Part shown: positions 7,607 to 16,989 of the stretch, in pieces
How positions within the stretch are numbered: position 1 is the first letter of the stretch
Layout of the letters: each line of letters starts with the position of its first letter
NCBI GenBank assembly: GCA_900230115.1
Contig: LT907983.1
Coordinates: forward strand, 1,054,001-1,118,000
From: Spirosomataceae bacterium TFI 002
GTDB taxonomy: Bacteria; Bacteroidota; Bacteroidia; Cytophagales; Spirosomataceae
Direction: 5' to 3'
DNA length: 64,000 bases
Made by a program: the position numbers and the translations under genes
Notes under the pieces: generated by a model
Told to the model about the DNA's origin: nothing
Databases searched by the model: none
Seen by the model: the letters and a program-made list of their open reading frames with translations, nothing else

Positions 7607-10375
7607 ATGATTCAAAAGTTTACTTTTGTGCGAACAGTTATGCTCGCATCATTAGTCATTTTTATGACTTCATCAGTTTTTGCTCAGGCTGTTATTACCG
7701 GAAAAGTGATAGACAGCACAAGCGGAGAAGGCCTAATTGGAGCTTCGGTGACCGTTGATGGCACTTCTCTTGGAACTACCTCTGATATTGACGGTAACTA
7801 CAGCATTTCTAATGCTCCAACCGGAAAACAGAAATTAGTAGTTTCTTTTATCGGATTCAGTAAAAAAGAACTCTTAGTAGACTTAGTATCGGGAAAAAAT
7901 CAAATCCCTAACGTAACATTAGAAGAAGACGAGAACATGCTTTCTGAGATCGTTGTAACTTCTCGTGTAATTGATTTTGCGAGAACAAGAGAAACTCCAA
8001 TAGCTGTTTCTACTATCTCTCCTCAAGAAATCGCATTAAAAATTGGTAATCTTGAATTCCCAGAGGTTTTAAGCCGTACACCTGGTGTATATGCAACAAA
8101 AACTGGTGGTGGATATGGAGATTCAAGAATTAGTTTAAGAGGTTTTGATCAAAGTAACACTTCATTCCTTATCAACGGACAACCTGTTAATGACATGGAA
8201 AATGGTTGGGTATATTGGTCAAACTGGCAAGGACTTACGGATGTTGCTAGTGGAATCCAAGTACAAAGAGGATTAGGAGCTTCAAGATTAGCAGTACCTT
8301 CAGTAGGTGGTACAGTGTCTATCTTTACTAAAGCTGCTGAGCGTAAAAAAGGTGGTGGAATTGCTCAATCTTTTGGAAATAATGGATATTCAAAAACAAC
8401 TGCAAACTATAGTTCAGGAAAGTCTGACAAAGGATGGGCCTCATCGTTTTTGGTATCATACTGGAAAGGTGATGGTTATGCATATGGTACGGCTGGAGAA
8501 GGTTGGACATATTTTGGAGCAGTAGGATATCAGCCAGAAGGATCTAAGCACTCAATAAATTTATCAGTTTTAGGTGCAGCTCAATGGCACCACCAACGTT
8601 CTTCTTGGATCTCAATTAGAGATTACCAAAACTTCGGTACGCCACAAAAAGATGGAATCGACAGAAGATGGAATACTGATGCAGGTTTCTTAAATGGTGA
8701 AGAGTTCAACATGAGAAGAAACTTCTACAACAAACCATTGGCTACAGTTAACTGGGATTGGGATATTAGTTCTAATTTACAACTTAATACATCACTATAT
8801 GGCTCTGCTGGTAGAGGTGGTGGAACAGGCCCACGTGGTGGAAACTTTAGAAATGGAGATATCGATTATTACCCATTCAATATTGACCTTACCACACAGT
8901 ATAATGAAAGGGGAAGAGGAACTCGTGATGCAAACGGCTTCATCAACTTCGATAAAGCAATTGATGTAAACCGCTCAACAACAGACCCATACACAGGAGC
9001 AAATAGTAACTTTACTGGACAATTACTTGGATCTAACGGATTCCGTGATGACGGTGTGAACCGTGCAGTTTTAGTAAGAAGAGCATCTATGAACTCTCAT
9101 GACTGGATTGGAGCTATATCTAGCTTAGAAGGTCAGTTTGACAAAGTTAGAGCGTCTATTGGGGTTGACTTGAGAAGTTACAAAGGATATCACTATAGAG
9201 TCTTAAATAACCTAATGGGACTTGATGGATACTACTCTACAGGAAATAGAAACTCGAATGGTCAAGTTATCAATACATTAATTGAGGCTTCTCCATTCAA
9301 TAATACTGGCCTTAATGGTCCAAAGATAGACTACTACAACATTGGAGTAGTAGGATGGCAAGGTGCAAATGGTTTGCTTGAGTATGTAGATACTAAGTTA
9401 ACTGGTGTATTACAAGCAGGTATCTCTAATCAATCTTTCCAAAGAGAAGATTATTTCGATCAACCAGCAATGCCAATTTCTGAAAAGAAGAGCATGACAG
9501 GAGGATATGTTAAAGGTGGAGCAAACTTCAACTTTACTGAAACTTCTAACGTATTTTTCAATGCAGGATTTATTTCTAGACAGCCTCAGTTTGACGCAGT
9601 ATTCCCAAATTTTGCTAATAATATTAGTCCTGACGTTCAAAACGAGAAAATCACTTCTTTTGAACTTGGATACGGATTTATTGGTAAAAAAGTTACTGTT
9701 AACTTGAATGCTTATGCAACTACATGGGGAAACAGATTCAGAACAGCTTCTGTATTTAATACTCAAGGTGATCAAGGTACGGCTCAATTCAAAGACATTG
9801 ACGTACAGCACAATGGAATTGAATTAGAAGCGACTTACCGCCCAATGGATAAGTTGAAACTTCAATTCATGGGATCTCTTGGAGATTGGAGATATACCAA
9901 AGATTTTACTGCAGAATTGTTTGACAACAGCAATAACTCAATTGGTACTGGTACTTTATATCTAAAAGATGCTAAAGTTGGTAACGCAGCTCAAACTACA
10001 GCCGCAGTTAACGCTGACTATAACTTGAACAAAGTTTTCAGTGTAGATCTAGGATACAGATATGCTGGAAACTTATATGCTGATTATAGCATTGTAGACG
10101 ACTCTTTTGCACAACCAAATAACCCAGGAGCTTTGAAGTTACCTTCTTACTCATTGGTAGATGCTGGTGCAACTGCAAGATTTAAATTGCTTGGAAACAC
10201 AGCAACTTTCAGATTGAACGTAAATAACCTATTTGATGCTCTTTATATCTCTGAGTCTCAAACAAATATTCATGCTGAAGGCAACTCTGTTACATGGAAT
10301 GGAATTGACGTTCGTAACTCTGTTTGGTTAGGTTTTGGAAGAACTTGGAACGCAAGTCTTAAGTACAGCTTCTAA
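7607..10375 (+). CDS. TonB-dependent receptor with carboxypeptidase-D-like N-terminal domain
   Basis: The outer-membrane receptor has 922 residues from the ATG at 7607. The GTG at 7574 would add 11 residues before the signal peptide and is less likely. Order: signal peptide ending VFAQA; a CarboxypepD_reg-like domain (ITGKVIDSTSGEGLIGASVTV, then DIDGNYSI); a plug domain (SRISLRGFD, GQPVNDMENGWVYWSNW); then a large beta barrel ending in an aromatic C-terminus (SLKYSF). It imports a substrate using TonB energy. No SusD-like partner follows, so it is not a classic glycan-uptake pair. The substrate is unknown. It ends in a strong terminator and is monocistronic. Confidence 0.93.
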   Translation: MIQKFTFVRTVMLASLVIFMTSSVFAQAVITGKVIDSTSGEGLIGASVTVDGTSLGTTSDIDGNYSISNAPTGKQKLVVSFIGFSKKELLVDLVSGKNQIPNVTLEEDENMLSEIVVTSRVIDFARTRETPIAVSTISPQEIALKIGNLEFPEVLSRTPGVYATKTGGGYGDSRISLRGFDQSNTSFLINGQPVNDMENGWVYWSNWQGLTDVASGIQVQRGLGASRLAVPSVGGTVSIFTKAAERKKGGGIAQSFGNNGYSKTTANYSSGKSDKGWASSFLVSYWKGDGYAYGTAGEGWTYFGAVGYQPEGSKHSINLSVLGAAQWHHQRSSWISIRDYQNFGTPQKDGIDRRWNTDAGFLNGEEFNMRRNFYNKPLATVNWDWDISSNLQLNTSLYGSAGRGGGTGPRGGNFRNGDIDYYPFNIDLTTQYNERGRGTRDANGFINFDKAIDVNRSTTDPYTGANSNFTGQLLGSNGFRDDGVNRAVLVRRASMNSHDWIGAISSLEGQFDKVRASIGVDLRSYKGYHYRVLNNLMGLDGYYSTGNRNSNGQVINTLIEASPFNNTGLNGPKIDYYNIGVVGWQGANGLLEYVDTKLTGVLQAGISNQSFQREDYFDQPAMPISEKKSMTGGYVKGGANFNFTETSNVFFNAGFISRQPQFDAVFPNFANNISPDVQNEKITSFELGYGFIGKKVTVNLNAYATTWGNRFRTASVFNTQGDQGTAQFKDIDVQHNGIELEATYRPMDKLKLQFMGSLGDWRYTKDFTAELFDNSNNSIGTGTLYLKDAKVGNAAQTTAAVNADYNLNKVFSVDLGYRYAGNLYADYSIVDDSFAQPNNPGALKLPSYSLVDAGATARFKLLGNTATFRLNVNNLFDALYISESQTNIHAEGNSVTWNGIDVRNSVWLGFGRTWNASLKYSF

Positions 10376-10396
10376 ATAACAATTTATAAAGCTTTT

Positions 10397-10432
10397 AAAA
10401 GCCTTCGTAACTAACGTTTCGAAGGCTTTTTT
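10397..10432 (+). terminator. Rho-independent terminator after the first TonB-dependent receptor
   Basis: Perfect 11-bp arms AAAAGCCTTCG (10397-10407) and CGAAGGCTTTT (10420-10430) close a 12-base loop and end in a T-run, 21 bases after the stop at 10375. Confidence 0.88.
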
Positions 10433-10601
10433 ATGGGAAATATCCTAAATTTTATTGCCAAAATGTCAACACGTAAGAAACTATGTATCAGTAACTTAGA
10501 GACATAAAATAAATATTGATCTGTTAACACCGAAATAGAAATTTTCTCCGTTCATTTGCAAAATTTTTTTTTCACTTTGTTTACATTATAACATTCATTC
10601 T

Positions 10602-13600
10602 ATGAATCTAAAAACTACTTTTAGTAAATCACTTGGGATGCTTGCCATCCTTTTCTCAATTGCCTTCAGTGGTTATGCTCAGGTTACATCCTCAGCTATT
10701 ACAGGAAGCGTAAGAGATAAAGCTGGCGAAGAGTTACCAGGTGCTACAGTAATTATTGTTCACGGTCCATCTGGCACAAAGTATGGTGCAGTGACTGGTG
10801 TAAATGGCAGGTATGCAATTCCTTCTATCAGAGTTGGTGGGCCATATCAAGTAACTGTTTCATTTGTTGGATATCAAACAGAAACCAAAAGTGGGATTTT
10901 TGCAAATTTAGGGACTTCGGCAACTGTTGACTTTGAAATGGTTGAAGACGGTCAATTACTTGAAGAGGTAGTTGTACGTAGCAGTCGTTCAGATGTTTTC
11001 AGTTCAAGCCGTACTGGAGCTTCTACTAACATTTCTTCTGAGCAGCTAAAACAATTGCCAACAATTAGCAGAAGTATCAACGATTTCACTCGTCTAAATC
11101 CACAATCAAATGGTTCTAGTTTTGGTGGAAGAGACGGACGTTATAACAACATTACAATTGACGGAGCTAACTTCAACAACAACTTCGGTCTTAGCTCTAG
11201 CAACTTACCTGGTGGATCGGCTCAGCCAATTTCATTAGATGCGATTGAAGAAGTTCAAGTCAATGTAGCACCTTACGATGTAAGACAAGCTAACTTCACT
11301 GGTGCGGGAATCAATGTAATTACAAAAAGTGGAACCAACGAAATCAAAGGAACTGCTTATACTTATTACAGAAACCAGAACTTCAATGGCTCAAAAGTAG
11401 CGGACATTGATCTTCCAGAGGCAGCTAAGACTGCAAATAACATTTTTGGAGCAAGTATCGGTGCACCTATCATTAAGGACAAAGTGTTTGTTTTTGTAAA
11501 TGGAGAATACGAGAAAAACGTAAGACCAGGTTTCAACTGGATCGCATCTAGACCAGGTGTAACAGGCACAAACGTATCAAGAACTACAGCAGAAGACCTT
11601 GAAACGCTTTCAACTTATCTTAAAACAAAATACGATTACGAAACTGGCCCTTACGAAGGTTATGCAGATAACTTCACACAGCAGAACTACAAAATCGTAG
11701 GTAGAGTAGACTGGAACATTAGCAATAACCACAAATTTAACGTTAGATATTCTACAGTAAGCAATACTGACGACAACGTTATTAACGGTACTAGTGCACC
11801 TAACCCTAGATCAGCTTCAAGTAGAGTTAGTCAAAACTCTTTGACATATGAAAACTCAAACTACGGTTTCAAAAACTTAGTAAACTCTGTTGCTGCTGAA
11901 TTGAACTCTACTTTTAGTGGTAAAATATCAAATCAGTTTTTGGCAACTTTTACACGAGTTCAAGATACTCGTACTTCTAAAAGTTCTCCTTTCCCTTTTG
12001 TTGATATTAAGAAAGATGGTGACTCTTACATGAGTTTTGGATATGAGTTATTTAGTTTCAACAACAATGTAGAAAATAACACTTTCAACATTATTGATAA
12101 CATCTCATACTACGCAGGAAAACACAACATCTTAGCTGGTATTGCTTATGAAAACATGTACTTCGCAAACAGTTTCCTTAGATACGGAACTAGCTATTAC
12201 AGATTTAACTCATTGGAAGATTTCTTAACAGAAAAAACTCCTGCGGCTTATGCATACACTTATAGCTTACAAGCTGGAGTACCTAATCCAGTAGCTGAAC
12301 TTACATTCGGCCAAGGGTCTGCTTATATTCAAGATGAGTATTCTGTAAATCAGAACTTGAAATTAACTGCAGGTATTAGAGTTGACATGCCATTTTATCC
12401 AGTAGCTCCAATAGAAAACCCTGCTTTATCTGAGTTAAGTTTCCTTAACGGCGAAAAAGTAAATTCAGGATTGTGGCCAAAAAGCTCTCCAGCATTTTCT
12501 CCAAGAGTTGGATTTAACTGGTCAAAAGATGATCTTCAATTAAGAGGAGGAACAGGAGTATTTAATGGTAGAATCCCATTTGTATGGTTTACAAATCAGC
12601 CAACTAATAGTGGAATGGTTCAGTTTACTTTTGAAGAAACAAGAGCTGCTGAATTATCAAAATACCCATTCAGTACTGATCCAAATGCTCACGTAAGCAA
12701 ATTACCAAACACAGCTGGACAAAGTGCTCCATCTAGTATTGCAGTAGTTTCTCCAGAATTCAAAATGCCTAGAATTTGGAGAACAAACCTTGCATTGGAT
12801 AAAAAACTACCAGGTGATATTGACCTAACATTAGAAGGTATTTACTCTTATGACATGGTTACTATTTATCAAAGAAACATCAACCTAAACGCTCCAATTG
12901 GTACACTTGCTGGACCAGACAATCGTCCAATTTATAGCTCTGCTACCCGTAGAGTTGTATCTAGCGTAAGTGAGGCTATGGTTCTTGACAATACGACAAC
13001 TGGTGGTGGTTTAATTCTTACAACAGAATTGAAAAAGCGTATGAACAACCTTTTTGTTAGTGCTGCATATACTTACAACGGTGTGAAGGACTTAACTGGA
13101 AATCCAGGTTCTCAAGCGGCATCAGCATGGTCAAACAACAGAGCGGTTGGTAGCTTGAACGACTTGCCACTTGCTTATTCTGAATTCGCAGTTCCTCATA
13201 GAGTTATTGGTGCATTGAACTACAAGTTTGACTATGCAAAAATAATGAGTACCACTGTTTCTTTGTTCTATGAAGGATCTAACCAATACAGGTATTCTTA
13301 TGTGTACAATGGTGACCTTAACCAAGACGGTATAAACGGAGCAGACTTAATCTATATTCCTGCAAACGCATCAGAAATCAAATTTGATCCAGTTTTAAAT
13401 GCAGACAAAACAGTTAAATACTCATCTGAAGAGCAATCAAATGCATTCTTTGCATATGTAGATCAAGACAAATACTTGAGCAAAAACAAAGGTGGATATG
13501 CAGAGCGTAACGCTGCAATTGCACCATGGCTTAACCGTATGGACTTTAGAGTAATGCAAGACTTCTTTGTAATGGCATCTGGAAAGAAAAACACTATTCA

Positions 13601-13838
13601 AGTTAGTTTAGACATACTTAACGTTGGTAACTTCCTAAACTCAAGCTGGGGTGTTTTGAAAAGAAACACTGTAAACAACGGTGCTGTTTTGCGTTATTTG
13701 AAATTAGATGCTAGCGGTCAACCATTGTTTAACTTAGTAGAAGTTGGTGGAAAACTTCCAACTAGTACTTTTGAAAACTTGCCTACAACATCTAGTGTAT
13801 GGGGAGCTCAATTAGGCTTAAGATATATATTCAACTAA
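10602..13838 (+). CDS. Oar-like TonB-dependent receptor with carboxypeptidase-regulatory-like domain
   Basis: This is a 1,078-residue outer-membrane protein. A signal peptide (ending GYAQV) is followed by a carboxypeptidase-regulatory-like domain (ITGSVRDKAGEELPGATVII, VTGVNGRYAIPSI). The plug is of the Oar/OmpA-related type (ISLDAIEEVQVNVAPYDVRQ, GINVITKSGTNEIKGTAYTY), and a long barrel ends AQLGLRYIFN. Oar-type receptors belong to the TonB-receptor superfamily. In myxobacteria Oar is needed for development and signal or protease export, and in Bacteroidota the ligand is usually unknown. It lacks a SusD partner. It is separated from the preceding receptor by a terminator and has its own terminator, so the two are independent units. 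Confidence 0.92.
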   Translation: MNLKTTFSKSLGMLAILFSIAFSGYAQVTSSAITGSVRDKAGEELPGATVIIVHGPSGTKYGAVTGVNGRYAIPSIRVGGPYQVTVSFVGYQTETKSGIFANLGTSATVDFEMVEDGQLLEEVVVRSSRSDVFSSSRTGASTNISSEQLKQLPTISRSINDFTRLNPQSNGSSFGGRDGRYNNITIDGANFNNNFGLSSSNLPGGSAQPISLDAIEEVQVNVAPYDVRQANFTGAGINVITKSGTNEIKGTAYTYYRNQNFNGSKVADIDLPEAAKTANNIFGASIGAPIIKDKVFVFVNGEYEKNVRPGFNWIASRPGVTGTNVSRTTAEDLETLSTYLKTKYDYETGPYEGYADNFTQQNYKIVGRVDWNISNNHKFNVRYSTVSNTDDNVINGTSAPNPRSASSRVSQNSLTYENSNYGFKNLVNSVAAELNSTFSGKISNQFLATFTRVQDTRTSKSSPFPFVDIKKDGDSYMSFGYELFSFNNNVENNTFNIIDNISYYAGKHNILAGIAYENMYFANSFLRYGTSYYRFNSLEDFLTEKTPAAYAYTYSLQAGVPNPVAELTFGQGSAYIQDEYSVNQNLKLTAGIRVDMPFYPVAPIENPALSELSFLNGEKVNSGLWPKSSPAFSPRVGFNWSKDDLQLRGGTGVFNGRIPFVWFTNQPTNSGMVQFTFEETRAAELSKYPFSTDPNAHVSKLPNTAGQSAPSSIAVVSPEFKMPRIWRTNLALDKKLPGDIDLTLEGIYSYDMVTIYQRNINLNAPIGTLAGPDNRPIYSSATRRVVSSVSEAMVLDNTTTGGGLILTTELKKRMNNLFVSAAYTYNGVKDLTGNPGSQAASAWSNNRAVGSLNDLPLAYSEFAVPHRVIGALNYKFDYAKIMSTTVSLFYEGSNQYRYSYVYNGDLNQDGINGADLIYIPANASEIKFDPVLNADKTVKYSSEEQSNAFFAYVDQDKYLSKNKGGYAERNAAIAPWLNRMDFRVMQDFFVMASGKKNTIQVSLDILNVGNFLNSSWGVLKRNTVNNGAVLRYLKLDASGQPLFNLVEVGGKLPTSTFENLPTTSSVWGAQLGLRYIFN

Positions 13839-13912
13839 GAGAAAGAAAAGCTCTACATAAAGAATTTAAACAGGAGATTATTCTTTTTGTTTAAAGTAGT
13901 AAACACAATAAT

Positions 13913-13945
13913 AATCCCGTTTGAATATTTCGAACGGGATTTTTT
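13913..13945 (+). terminator. Rho-independent terminator after the Oar-like receptor
   Basis: Arms AATCCCGTT (13913-13921) and AACGGGATT (13933-13941) pair perfectly over 9 bp and run into a T-tract to 13945. Confidence 0.87.
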
Positions 13946-14008
13946 GATGCCCCTATCTCAGATTTATAAAGAATGACTAAATTGAGTCTCATTCAATAAA
14001 AGAAATTA

Positions 14009-14788
14009 ATGAATCTTGATTTATCTCAAAAAAATGCCCTTGTATGTGGCGGTACAGACGGAATTGGCTGGGCTACAGCAGTAGAGTTGGCTAACTTAGG
14101 TGCAAATATTTGCCTTTTTGCCAGAAATGAAGAAAAGCTAAAAGATAGACTTTCGCAGCTTCATAAAACTGACAGACAAAAGCATCACTATTTGGTTGCT
14201 GATTTTTCCAGTCTTTCGAATGTTCAAAAAGCCCTAGAGAACAGTGACAATAAATTTCACATTTTAGTTAACAATACTGGAGGTCCCACTGGAGGTAAAA
14301 TAATTGAAGAAGCACCCGAGAAGTTTGCGGCTACTTTTGAGCAACACCTCATGATTAATCAATTTTTGAGTCAAAAGGTAGTTCCCTTTATGAAAAGTGA
14401 AGGTTTTGGCAGAATTGTAAATATTATCTCGGTTTCAGTTAAGCAACCTATTCTTGGGCTTGGAGTTTCCAATACCGTGAGGTGGGCGGTTGCTAGCTGG
14501 GCAAAAACACTTTCAAAAGAACTGAGCCATACTGGAATAACTGTGAATAATGTTTTACCAGGTTTTACCAAAACAGGTCGCCTTGATCAGGTGAATAAAA
14601 TGAGAGCTGAGAACGAAAGTAAATCCATAGCAGAAGTGGAAAAAGTGATCGAAGCCAATATCCCTAGTGGACGATTTGCTATGCCTGAAGAAGTTGCAGC
14701 TGCTGTAGCATTTCTATGCTCTCCTATAGCTCAATCTATCAATGGAATTAACCTGCCTGTAGATGGAGGATTTAGTGCTACGTTATAA
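14009..14788 (+). CDS. SDR-family protein lacking the usual YxxxK catalytic pair
   Basis: The 259-residue product has a Rossmann fold of the short-chain dehydrogenase type, close to FabG-like members. The nucleotide motif is GGTDGIGWATA rather than TGxxxGIG. The NNAG motif reads NNTGG. The C-terminal VNNVLPGF and NGINLPVDGGF motifs are normal. Where active SDR enzymes have Ser, then YxxxK, this protein has IISVSVKQPILGLGVSNTVRWAV: Tyr is replaced by Ser/Asn and Lys by Arg. This atypical subfamily recurs in bacteria, so it is probably a genuine subfamily, not a local mutation. It may bind NAD(P) with altered or no reductase activity. Cytosolic; converges with the MscS gene. Confidence 0.85.
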   Translation: MNLDLSQKNALVCGGTDGIGWATAVELANLGANICLFARNEEKLKDRLSQLHKTDRQKHHYLVADFSSLSNVQKALENSDNKFHILVNNTGGPTGGKIIEEAPEKFAATFEQHLMINQFLSQKVVPFMKSEGFGRIVNIISVSVKQPILGLGVSNTVRWAVASWAKTLSKELSHTGITVNNVLPGFTKTGRLDQVNKMRAENESKSIAEVEKVIEANIPSGRFAMPEEVAAAVAFLCSPIAQSINGINLPVDGGFSATL

Positions 14789-14830
14789 TAGTATATCGAG
14801 TTCGGAATTTAGAAAAACGTGAATAATGAT

Positions 14831-15361
14831 TTAAAGCGGCAATTCCTCTCCGTCAACATTGGCATTGAGGTGAATAATAGCTTTTTGAATCGCAACATTG
14901 TTTGGGTAAGATGCAATATGACCTTCCTCCGTTTGAATAATGATAGCAAAGAAGCTGATATCTTTCACAACTCCTTCTACTGAATCATCTTTATCCATGA
15001 TTCTTATTTTTGCTCCAATTTTAAAAGGAAAATTGAAAAACAAAATTACCGAAGCAGTTGCGTTACTAAGGATTGACCAGTTGGCAAATAATGCAACACC
15101 AGCAATCGCAAAAAAGGACGCAAATAAGCCTTTAAAGGATACATTCCATATAAAACCGAATGCTACAAGCAGTAGTACTAACCAAGTGAAATTGAAAAAC
15201 TTGTTGATATATACTGATCGAGAACGATCTAAATCGTGCTTTTTTTCTTGTCTCAAAATGACCTTGCGAGATACTTCTCTTAGAATAAAGAACACAACTA
15301 ACGCTACGAATGATAGGGCGAACTCGAAGAACTTGCTGTCGATAAATTTTGAAATATCCAT
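14831..15361 (-). CDS. Small MscS-family mechanosensitive channel
   Basis: The protein has 176 residues and three predicted membrane segments: FALSFVALVVFFILREV, FTWLVLLLVAFGFIWNV, and a pore-lining helix around GLFASFFAIAGVALFANWSILSNATASVILF. The MscS beta domain follows (FPFKIGAKIRIMDKDDSVEGVVKDISFFAIIIQTEEGHIASYPNN). It stops shortly after the beta domain, so it is shorter than E. coli MscS (286 residues) and lacks the large cytosolic cage. Such short members are common in Bacteroidota. It should gate ion release on membrane tension, though conductance and regulation cannot be inferred. Confidence 0.87.
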   Translation of the reverse strand: MDISKFIDSKFFEFALSFVALVVFFILREVSRKVILRQEKKHDLDRSRSVYINKFFNFTWLVLLLVAFGFIWNVSFKGLFASFFAIAGVALFANWSILSNATASVILFFNFPFKIGAKIRIMDKDDSVEGVVKDISFFAIIIQTEEGHIASYPNNVAIQKAIIHLNANVDGEELPL

Positions 15362-15460
15362 GGCACAAAATTAGGCTAAAAAAATGCTGGTTCATATAAA
15401 ATTCGAAAGGACTTCAGTAAAAAGCTGGTAATTCGTTAAATTTGGAAAAAGCAAAACAAT

Positions 15461-16018
15461 ATGGCTCTCACAGAATCTACAATGATGCCAATAGGCACTA
15501 AAGCACCTGCATTTACACTTCCTGACTCGGTTTCTGGCAACCTTTATTCAATGCCCGAAATGCAGGGATCAAAAGGAACTGTGGTTATGTTTATTTGCAA
15601 TCATTGCCCATATGTGATTCACGTGAATGAGGAAATAGTAAAAATTGCCAATGAATTTTCAACCAAAGGAATCCAATTTATAGGTATAAGCTCAAATGAC
15701 GCCGAAAAGTACCCTATGGATGGTCCTGGAGCCATGAAAGTTCATGCTCAGGAAGTTGGGTATCCTTTCCCGTATTTATACGATGAATCTCAAGAAGTAG
15801 CCCGAGCATATGACGCAGCTTGTACACCCGATTTTTATGTTTTTGACAATAAACTAAAACTGGCTTACCGTGGCAGATTAGATGCTTCCTCTCCAGGAAA
15901 TGGAAAACCACTTACAGGTGCTGACCTAAGAGGAGCGTTAAATGCAATTCTAGCAGAACAATTTGTATCGGAGATTCAATACCCAAGTATGGGCTGTAAT
16001 ATTAAGTGGAAGGCTTAA
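15461..16018 (+). CDS. Thioredoxin-family redoxin (AhpC/TSA-like)
   Basis: This 185-residue protein starts IGTKAPAFTLPDSVSGNLYSM and has the redox motif FICNHCPYVIHVN (CxxC type: CNHC). It also has FIGISSNDAEKYPMDGP and TPDFYVFD, where the Pro of TPDF is the cis-proline of thioredoxin folds. Homologues are widespread as 'thioredoxin family protein' with an intact CNHCPYV motif. It has no signal peptide, so it should act in the cytosol, possibly as a peroxide- or disulfide-reducing protein. Partners are not visible in the neighbourhood. Monocistronic. Confidence 0.88.
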   Translation: MALTESTMMPIGTKAPAFTLPDSVSGNLYSMPEMQGSKGTVVMFICNHCPYVIHVNEEIVKIANEFSTKGIQFIGISSNDAEKYPMDGPGAMKVHAQEVGYPFPYLYDESQEVARAYDAACTPDFYVFDNKLKLAYRGRLDASSPGNGKPLTGADLRGALNAILAEQFVSEIQYPSMGCNIKWKA

Positions 16019-16224
16019 CCTTCTTAACTTTAAGCTGAACCAATTTCTTAATAATATCACTTTATAGACCTCTATTATTGGGGCAGAAAAATCATCCTTT
16101 GAATACAAAAAAGAATTGAAACATAATGTAGCATCCTACAATAGCTCCAATTCTCTTGAGTGTAATCTTTCAACGTAAAAATTATAGGCGACTAAGTTCA
16201 AAACTTGACTTCCCTTTTTGCTAT

Positions 16225-16306
16225 GTATTGAATAATCACAAAACGATACTCCCTTCTCCTTTCTCCCTTCTCCCTTCTCCCAAAAAAGAAAGGCTTTATT
16301 CAATAC
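16225..16306. repeat. Inverted repeat enclosing a purine-rich repeat tract
   Basis: The gap of about 300 bases between the redoxin and GMC genes (16019-16322) has no gene. It holds a perfect 11-bp inverted repeat, GTATTGAATAA (16225-16235) and TTATTCAATAC (16296-16306). Between the arms is a pyrimidine tract (about 16249-16281) made of repeated CCCTTCT units. On the minus strand, the sense strand for the GMC operon 3' end, it reads GGGAGAA repeated, with four GGG runs. Confidence 0.6.
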
Positions 16307-16322
16307 AGTAATTCTTTCGTTC

Positions 16323-16976
16323 TTACTTCGCCAAATGCTTCTCCCAGTCGTCGTAACTGAGATTGTGCTTTTTAAGAACATCGGCTGGTACGCCGTCCCA
16401 CATATTGGGAACATTGCCTTGAAAATCTAAATCTTTAACTCCTATTTCGGAGGTATAAAAACCAGTAGCTACCAAATTTCTCATCGTATTGAAGAAATTT
16501 ACACCTTGACTCATTTCTGGTTTCGCTTTCTTTGGATAAGCAATTTGATCTACGATAAAAATACGATCAGCAGCACTCAAATCAATAAACCTCTTCCCTT
16601 TTTGTTTTCTAGATTCGCTATCTAACCAACGAAGTCCACCACGCACAGGAACTTGATAGTGAGGCATATCCTTCACAATAAACTCCAAAAAGTCAGGTAC
16701 ACCAGCATCAGTTGCACTTCCGCTAGTTTTGTCTGCTGGAATAATGATATCGCTCAATACAGCCAAAGTTGCCATCTCATGCTGATCAAAGAAAACCTCT
16801 TCCATGAGTTTTTTATCATGGGCAATTTCTACATCCTGTTTACCACCGGCAGCATCAGGCAGGTCTTCTTTTATTGGCTTCAATTTGGCCTGAGGTTCAC
16901 TCGCAAGGGCTTTTCCGCTTACCGCAATTCCTGCTGTTCCGAGTGTTATGTTTTTTAATAAGTCTCTTCTTTTCAT
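16323..16976 (-). CDS. Gluconate 2-dehydrogenase subunit 3-like protein (Tat-exported partner of the GMC oxidoreductase)
   Basis: The product has 217 residues. The N-terminus MKRRDLLKNITLGTAGIAVSG is a Tat-type signal (RR motif and a weakly hydrophobic core). The mature domain has EMATLAVLSDIIIPADKTSGSATDAGVPDFLEFIV, the core of the gluconate_2-dh3 family, and WLDSESRKQKGKRFIDL further on. In characterised systems this small subunit accompanies a flavin GMC subunit and helps its export or electron transfer. The gene follows the GMC gene by 13 bases on the same strand. The two form an operon whose sugar or polyol substrate is not known. Confidence 0.9.
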   Translation of the reverse strand: MKRRDLLKNITLGTAGIAVSGKALASEPQAKLKPIKEDLPDAAGGKQDVEIAHDKKLMEEVFFDQHEMATLAVLSDIIIPADKTSGSATDAGVPDFLEFIVKDMPHYQVPVRGGLRWLDSESRKQKGKRFIDLSAADRIFIVDQIAYPKKAKPEMSQGVNFFNTMRNLVATGFYTSEIGVKDLDFQGNVPNMWDGVPADVLKKHNLSYDDWEKHLAK

Positions 16977-16989
16977 TGTCTTAGATTTC

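Noticed and set aside
7607-13838. SusC/SusD polysaccharide utilisation locus
   Set aside because: Both receptors lack a SusD-like partner and no glycoside hydrolases are near; each gene ends in its own terminator.
16136-16414. Minus-strand frame through the purine tract (KGEGRKEKG-type residues)
   Set aside because: It overlaps the gluconate_2-dh3-like gene in another frame and arises from the GGGAGAA repeats; no coding support.
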